Shown here: positions 60,386-64,000 of the stretch, one piece after another
How positions within the stretch are numbered: position 1 is the first letter of the stretch
How the letters are laid out: every line of letters begins with the position of its first letter
Assembly: GCF_002086155.1 (NCBI RefSeq)
Contig: NZ_MVHE01000004.1
Span: 124,001-188,000 of the forward strand
DNA: 64,000 nt
Reading direction: 5' to 3'
DNA from: Mycobacterium angelicum
GTDB taxonomy: Bacteria > Actinomycetota > Actinomycetes > Mycobacteriales > Mycobacteriaceae
The notes under the pieces: generated by a model
Told to the model about the DNA's origin: nothing
The model's database searches: none
Seen by the model: only the letters and a program-made list of their open reading frames with translations
Position numbers and translations under genes: made by a program

Positions 60386-61587
60386 CGCAACACCTTTACC
60401 GGTACGTTCTTCCAACCCGCGACGTTCTGCATGTGCACGCGGTTGCAATTGGCCCAGTCCACCTCGTAGCGGGGCATGAAGTCGAGCAGTTTTTCCAGGG
60501 CGATCATGCTTTCCATCCGAGCCAGCGCCGCGCCGAGGCAGCTGTGAATTCCGTAGCCGAAGCTGAGGTTCAGAGCCTCGTGCCGGTCGCGGTCGATGTC
60601 GAAGTTCTCGGGATCCGTCCAGGCTCGGGGGTCGCGGTTGGCGGCGCCGTTGATCAGGAACACCGGCTTCATGGCCGGGATGGTGACGCCGTGCAGCTCG
60701 ACTTCTGTGGTCGAGCATCGAACCTGATATTGGGAGGGCGCCTCATAGCGCAGTAGCTCTTCGACAGCCGCCGGGATCTTGCTGCGGTCGTCGAGCAGCT
60801 TCTGCCACTGGTCGGGGAAGCGGGCGAAAACCACCGGCGCGTTGCCGATCAGCTTGGTCACCGTCTCGGCGCCGGCACCGCCCAATAGCGTTGCGAATCC
60901 AGCGATTTCAATATCGTCGAGCTTGGTCATCTGGCCGTCGTCACGTTCGATCTCGGCGTTGATCAGTTTGGTGAACAGGTCGTCGCGCGGCTCGGCTCGA
61001 CGCTGCTGCAGGATTTCGTAGTAGAGCATCCCGGTTTCGATGTTGGCTTGCATGCCGCGCTCGCCCACCTCGACCTGTCCGGGTTCGCGATGCAGCGACT
61101 CGTCGATCAGGTGCCGCACGCGCTGGGCGTGTTCCTCGGGCACGCCCAGCATGGTCGTGATCACCTCGACGGGAAAGGGACCGGAGAAGTCCTGCACCAC
61201 GTCGAAGCGGTCGGGATCGACCTTGCTCAGGTACTTGTCGATCTTCTCGCCGACCATCTGATGCTGGGATTGGATGGCGCGCGGCGTGAAGACCTTGTTG
61301 AGCAAGCTGCGCATGTGGCGGTGGTCAGGCGGGTCCATGAAGATGATCGACTTATGCTCCGTCGGCTTTCCGGTGCGCACCATCGACAAGTCGATGCCGT
61401 ATGCCGACGAATAGTGTTCGAAATTCTTGAGTCCCGCGGCCACGTCCTCGTAGCGGGTCAACGCGTAGAAGTCGTATTCCTCGCTGTAGTAGACCGGCGT
61501 TTCCTCTTGCATTCGCCGGTATGTGTCCCATGCGCCGTTGAAGAAGTCTTCGGAGAATGGATCGAAGACGAGCTTCGGTTTGGTCAT
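60382..61587 (-). CDS. Cytochrome P450 (internal start within the fused frame)
   Basis: From ATG 61587, with GAGGAGG just upstream, this gives a complete 401-residue P450. The I-helix region is GGAGAETVTK (Glu in place of the usual His), ExxR is in EELLR, and the heme loop is FGYGIHSCLG with Cys350. The N terminus MTKPKLVFDPFSEDFFNGAWDTYRR is normal for the family. It pairs with the ferredoxin at 60194. This is the same coding sequence as the C-terminal part of the fused frame. Confidence 0.85.
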   Translation of the reverse strand: MTKPKLVFDPFSEDFFNGAWDTYRRMQEETPVYYSEEYDFYALTRYEDVAAGLKNFEHYSSAYGIDLSMVRTGKPTEHKSIIFMDPPDHRHMRSLLNKVFTPRAIQSQHQMVGEKIDKYLSKVDPDRFDVVQDFSGPFPVEVITTMLGVPEEHAQRVRHLIDESLHREPGQVEVGERGMQANIETGMLYYEILQQRRAEPRDDLFTKLINAEIERDDGQMTKLDDIEIAGFATLLGGAGAETVTKLIGNAPVVFARFPDQWQKLLDDRSKIPAAVEELLRYEAPSQYQVRCSTTEVELHGVTIPAMKPVFLINGAANRDPRAWTDPENFDIDRDRHEALNLSFGYGIHSCLGAALARMESMIALEKLLDFMPRYEVDWANCNRVHMQNVAGWKNVPVKVLR

Positions 61588-62556
61588 TGGGCGTCCTCCT
61601 CGACGGTGAGCTGAGGGATGGGAAAGTACTGCCGCCGAACGTGAAGCTGGTTTCACGTTCGAGCCTGAGGGTGAAGCTGGCTTCACATTCGAGGCTGCGG
61701 CCGCCGCGCATTCCTCGACGAAGGTGAGTACGCCGCGGTGGTAGTCGGCCGCGGTGTGCCCGAGGCTCAGGTTGTGCCCGGCCGCCGGCTCGCGGTGGCT
61801 GATGAAACATGGTGTCGCGGAGAACATCTCGCTGATCTCGGCCAGCGCCGTCGCGTCGGCCCGGTACACGTTGTCGTGCTCGCCGACGGTGAACCGTACC
61901 GGTACCCGCACCTTGGGCGCCAGCGCCGGGAAGTCTTGATGCGGCCAATTCAACGCCATGTCGCGTTCGTAGGCGGGAGATGCCGCAGAGTTCGTGATAC
62001 CTCGCAGGATGTCGGCCGGATAAAGCTCCAGCGGCTGCCACAGCAGATCACGTACACCCGGCGGCCGTTCCTGTCGAGCCGCCGCATTCATGACTTCCTT
62101 GGCCGCCGGGTGGTAACGCCTTCCGGTACCACCCAATTCGAGGCCGATCAGGTCTGCGCCGCGTTCGACGCCGTTCTCGGCGGCAATCCGGATGGCCAGT
62201 TCGCACCCGCCCGAATGGCCGAGCAGGAACAACCCGGCTCCGCGTGGTCGCTGTCCCAGGATGCGATCGATCGCCCCATACGCGAGATCGACTCGGTGTT
62301 CGGGATCTTCCATCGACTCCGGATACGCTGCGGAGCTGCCGTGACCCGGGCGGTCAATGGCAACGACGGTGAACCCGAGTGATGCTCCCAGGCGCAGCAA
62401 TGACAAGTCCGGATGTCCCGGGCAGTCGAAATAGACCGCGCTGGTGCCGCCGCCATGGATGGCCACGACGACGGCTTTCGGGTCCGGCGCTTCGGCGAGC
62501 ATGCCCGACATGGGCACCCCGTCGACGACCGCCACGCGTGGAACGGGGGCGCTCAT
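60382..62556 (-). CDS. In-frame alpha/beta hydrolase-cytochrome P450 fusion
   Basis: One open frame of 724 residues. Residues about 1-285 are an alpha/beta hydrolase (IHGGGTSAVYF, nucleophile elbow GHSGGCE, TVGEHDNVY, AAGHNLSLGH). A linker with the tandem SNVKPAS-P/R-S repeat is encoded by the inverted repeat at 61636-61686. The remainder, from about residue 324, is a complete P450. There is no stop codon between them. The P450 also has its own ATG and GAGGAGG, so it may be made separately, and the hydrolase may have lost its stop through the repeat. Confidence 0.75.
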   Translation of the reverse strand: MSAPVPRVAVVDGVPMSGMLAEAPDPKAVVVAIHGGGTSAVYFDCPGHPDLSLLRLGASLGFTVVAIDRPGHGSSAAYPESMEDPEHRVDLAYGAIDRILGQRPRGAGLFLLGHSGGCELAIRIAAENGVERGADLIGLELGGTGRRYHPAAKEVMNAAARQERPPGVRDLLWQPLELYPADILRGITNSAASPAYERDMALNWPHQDFPALAPKVRVPVRFTVGEHDNVYRADATALAEISEMFSATPCFISHREPAAGHNLSLGHTAADYHRGVLTFVEECAAAAASNVKPASPSGSNVKPASRSAAVLSHPSAHRRGGRPMTKPKLVFDPFSEDFFNGAWDTYRRMQEETPVYYSEEYDFYALTRYEDVAAGLKNFEHYSSAYGIDLSMVRTGKPTEHKSIIFMDPPDHRHMRSLLNKVFTPRAIQSQHQMVGEKIDKYLSKVDPDRFDVVQDFSGPFPVEVITTMLGVPEEHAQRVRHLIDESLHREPGQVEVGERGMQANIETGMLYYEILQQRRAEPRDDLFTKLINAEIERDDGQMTKLDDIEIAGFATLLGGAGAETVTKLIGNAPVVFARFPDQWQKLLDDRSKIPAAVEELLRYEAPSQYQVRCSTTEVELHGVTIPAMKPVFLINGAANRDPRAWTDPENFDIDRDRHEALNLSFGYGIHSCLGAALARMESMIALEKLLDFMPRYEVDWANCNRVHMQNVAGWKNVPVKVLR
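61636..61686. repeat. Two adjacent short inverted repeats inside the hydrolase-P450 linker
   Basis: CGAACGTGAA-N6-TTCACGTTCG (61636-61661) is followed by GTGAAGC-TG-GCTTCAC (61671-61686). Both contain the GTGAAGCTGG core. They are read as SNVKPAS twice in the fused protein. Their sequence resembles the intergenic repeats elsewhere in the window, so an intergenic element has probably become coding. Confidence 0.7.
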
Positions 62557-64000
62557 GTGTCGGCCCGCAGCAGCAGCACGCCGCTGGGAGTTAGGCCGCC
62601 GCTGCTGACCACGCCGACGCGGGCGTCGGCGACCTGACGATCCTCGGCCTCACCCCTGAGCTGGCTGACGGCCTCATGCAGCAGACCCATGCCGTGGGTG
62701 CGGCCGTGCGAAAGCTGGCCGCCGTGGGTGTTGAGTGGCAGCTGGCCGTCGCGAGCGATGTTCTTCCCGCCGTCCAGGAAGTCCTTGGCTTCACCGATGC
62801 CGCAGAATCCCAGTGCCTCGATCCAGGACAGGCAGTTCATGGTGAACCCGTCGTACAGTTCGGCGACGTCGACGTCGTGCGGGCGCAATGAGGTGCGGGT
62901 CCACACGTGGGCGGCCTGGCCCAGCACCTGCGGCTCGTGCGTGAGAGTGCTTTGGTCCCAATCGATTCGCTCGACGATCTGGGTGCCCACCGCCTCCACC
63001 AATACGGGTGGCTTGGCCAGGTCGCGTGCGGCGTCCACCGCGGAGACGACGACGGCTATGGCGCCGTCACAGGGCACGTCGCAGTCGTAGAGGCCGAATG
63101 GTGTGGTGATGGGCCGGGCGTTGAGGTAGTCGTCCATGGTCATCGGCGTGCGATAGACCGCGGTCGGGTTGAGTTCGGCGTTGGCCCGTTGGTTCAATGC
63201 GATCCAGCCCAGCGTCTCTCTCGTGGTGCCGTAGCGGTGAAAGTGGCGCTGCGCGTTGATCGCCAGCGTGTGCGCGGCCGAGGTGGCGCCGAACGGGAAC
63301 TGCCAGCCGGCGGTGCGTCCCATGGATCCGGTGATCTTGCCCTGCTTCATCAGCTCGTTGAAGGTGGCTTCCCAGAGCGTCCGGAAACACAGCACGTGAC
63401 GCGCCAGGCCGCCGGCGATCGCGAGCATCGCCGCGATCACCGATCCGCCCGGCCCGAAGGTCTCGATGCCGCCGTTGTGCCACGTCGGCCGGATACCCAG
63501 CGCCGCCTCCAGCGCGGTCACGCCGCCTTCGCCGAACCCGCCGAGGTTGCCGCCGCCCGGATAGGTGGACAGTCCGTCGATGTCGGCCAGCGTCAGGCCC
63601 GCATCGGCGACAGCGGCCTCGCACGCCTGGACCGTCAGCGACAGCGGGGGAACCATCAGCCGCCGCCCGATCGGCGACATGCCGATCCCGGTCAGCGCGA
63701 CCTTGTCCTCGAATTTCTCAGTGGTCAGCATGGGCCGCACGTATTCGCCGAAGCGCTCCGGGGCGATCTCGTCTTCCGGGAGTGGGCGGGGCTCGGCATC
63801 CGGGGCGGGCCGGAAGAGCGGCAGCCACACATCCTCGATCTGCTCGAAGACGACTTCCACCGCTTGACCGATCTCGAGCCGGTCGGGATCGCTGTCAACG
63901 ATGTTGGTGGTCAGCCGTACTCGCGGATCGTCGGCTATCGCCACCTGTGCGATCACATACGGCGCCGGCATCCCCGGCAGGCTGAACCGATGGTTCACCG
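62553..64000 (-). CDS. DUF35 (OB-fold)-thiolase fusion, cut by right edge
   Basis: At least 481 residues, 5' end outside the window. The visible start (about 1-95) is the OB-fold half of a DUF35 protein (YVIAQVAIADDPRVRLTTN, IGQAVEVVFEQIEDVWLPLF). The rest is a thiolase-like lipid-transfer/SCP2-type enzyme with GHG-type segments (HGGQLSHGRTHGMG) and ELYDGFTMNCLSW. DUF35 and Ltp2-type proteins act as pairs in steroid side-chain cleavage; here they are one polypeptide. The stop overlaps the next ATG by four bases. Confidence 0.83.
   Translation of the reverse strand, partial: VNHRFSLPGMPAPYVIAQVAIADDPRVRLTTNIVDSDPDRLEIGQAVEVVFEQIEDVWLPLFRPAPDAEPRPLPEDEIAPERFGEYVRPMLTTEKFEDKVALTGIGMSPIGRRLMVPPLSLTVQACEAAVADAGLTLADIDGLSTYPGGGNLGGFGEGGVTALEAALGIRPTWHNGGIETFGPGGSVIAAMLAIAGGLARHVLCFRTLWEATFNELMKQGKITGSMGRTAGWQFPFGATSAAHTLAINAQRHFHRYGTTRETLGWIALNQRANAELNPTAVYRTPMTMDDYLNARPITTPFGLYDCDVPCDGAIAVVVSAVDAARDLAKPPVLVEAVGTQIVERIDWDQSTLTHEPQVLGQAAHVWTRTSLRPHDVDVAELYDGFTMNCLSWIEALGFCGIGEAKDFLDGGKNIARDGQLPLNTHGGQLSHGRTHGMGLLHEAVSQLRGEAEDRQVADARVGVVSSGGLTPSGVLLLRADT

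Noticed and set aside
1..64000. Insertion sequences, tRNA, rRNA or prophage genes
   Set aside because: No transposase, integrase, phage structural gene, tRNA cloverleaf or rRNA sequence was recognised; the accessory feel comes from catabolic operons and PE/PPE genes.

Overview
The window is high-GC actinobacterial DNA from a slow-growing, non-tuberculosis-complex type Mycobacterium. The evidence is a PE_PGRS gene, an MPTR-type PPE gene, a second PPE gene, a mycofactocin-type short-chain dehydrogenase, and a block in the order mmcO / lpqS-cysK2-MFS that matches M. tuberculosis Rv0846c-Rv0849. No rRNA, tRNA, insertion sequence or CRISPR array was found. Coding density is high and many genes overlap by 1-4 bases (ATGA, GTGA), so most of the window reads as operons.

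Layout. (1) 1-9256: the start of a divergent IclR-type regulator, a palindromic operator, then an eight-gene catabolic operon: MhpC-like hydrolase, MhpA-like hydroxylase, MhpB-like extradiol dioxygenase, KstD-like flavoprotein, luciferase-like monooxygenase, SDR, cyclase-family hydrolase and a second alpha/beta hydrolase. (2) 9244-13969: copper-response block (multicopper oxidase, lpqS, cysK2, MFS exporter) with a RicR-type box inside the lpqS promoter. (3) 14025-19305: a PPE gene, two SDR-fold genes and a large LuxR-type ATPase regulator, the last three on the minus strand. (4) 19394-28068: two SDRs, a TetR regulator, then ferredoxin, P450, amidohydrolase, two M24 peptidase homologues, a CoA-transferase pseudogene and an SDR. 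Two near-identical palindromes (19345, 21159) link the regulator to the divergent promoter region. (5) 28071-36302: narGHJI plus narK on the minus strand, for nitrate respiration and nitrate/nitrite transport.

(6) 36588-56371: a large accessory catabolic region with two SDRs, four acyl-CoA dehydrogenases (one adjacent pair probably forming a heteromeric enzyme), a Rieske oxygenase, two amidohydrolases, a carboxymuconolactone decarboxylase-like protein, a thiolase, two P450s, a ferredoxin, two TetR regulators and the PPE-MPTR gene. A 17-bp palindrome (GAGAATA-N-TATTCTC type) recurs upstream of several of these transcription units and suggests one dispersed TetR regulon. (7) 56412-60118: a membrane-anchored Hsp70-like protein with a Thr/Tyr/Pro tail, and a PE_PGRS gene. 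(8) 60194-64000: ferredoxin, P450 in one open frame with an alpha/beta hydrolase, and a DUF35-thiolase fusion cut by the window edge.

The dominant theme is oxidative breakdown of aromatic, alicyclic or steroid-like compounds: P450s with dedicated 3Fe-4S ferredoxins, Rieske and flavin oxygenases, SDRs, acyl-CoA dehydrogenases, thiolases and C-C or ester hydrolases under local IclR/TetR control. Actual substrates cannot be read from sequence. Several intergenic gaps carry perfect inverted repeats that look like a dispersed mycobacterial repeat family; one has entered coding sequence and fuses a hydrolase to a P450.
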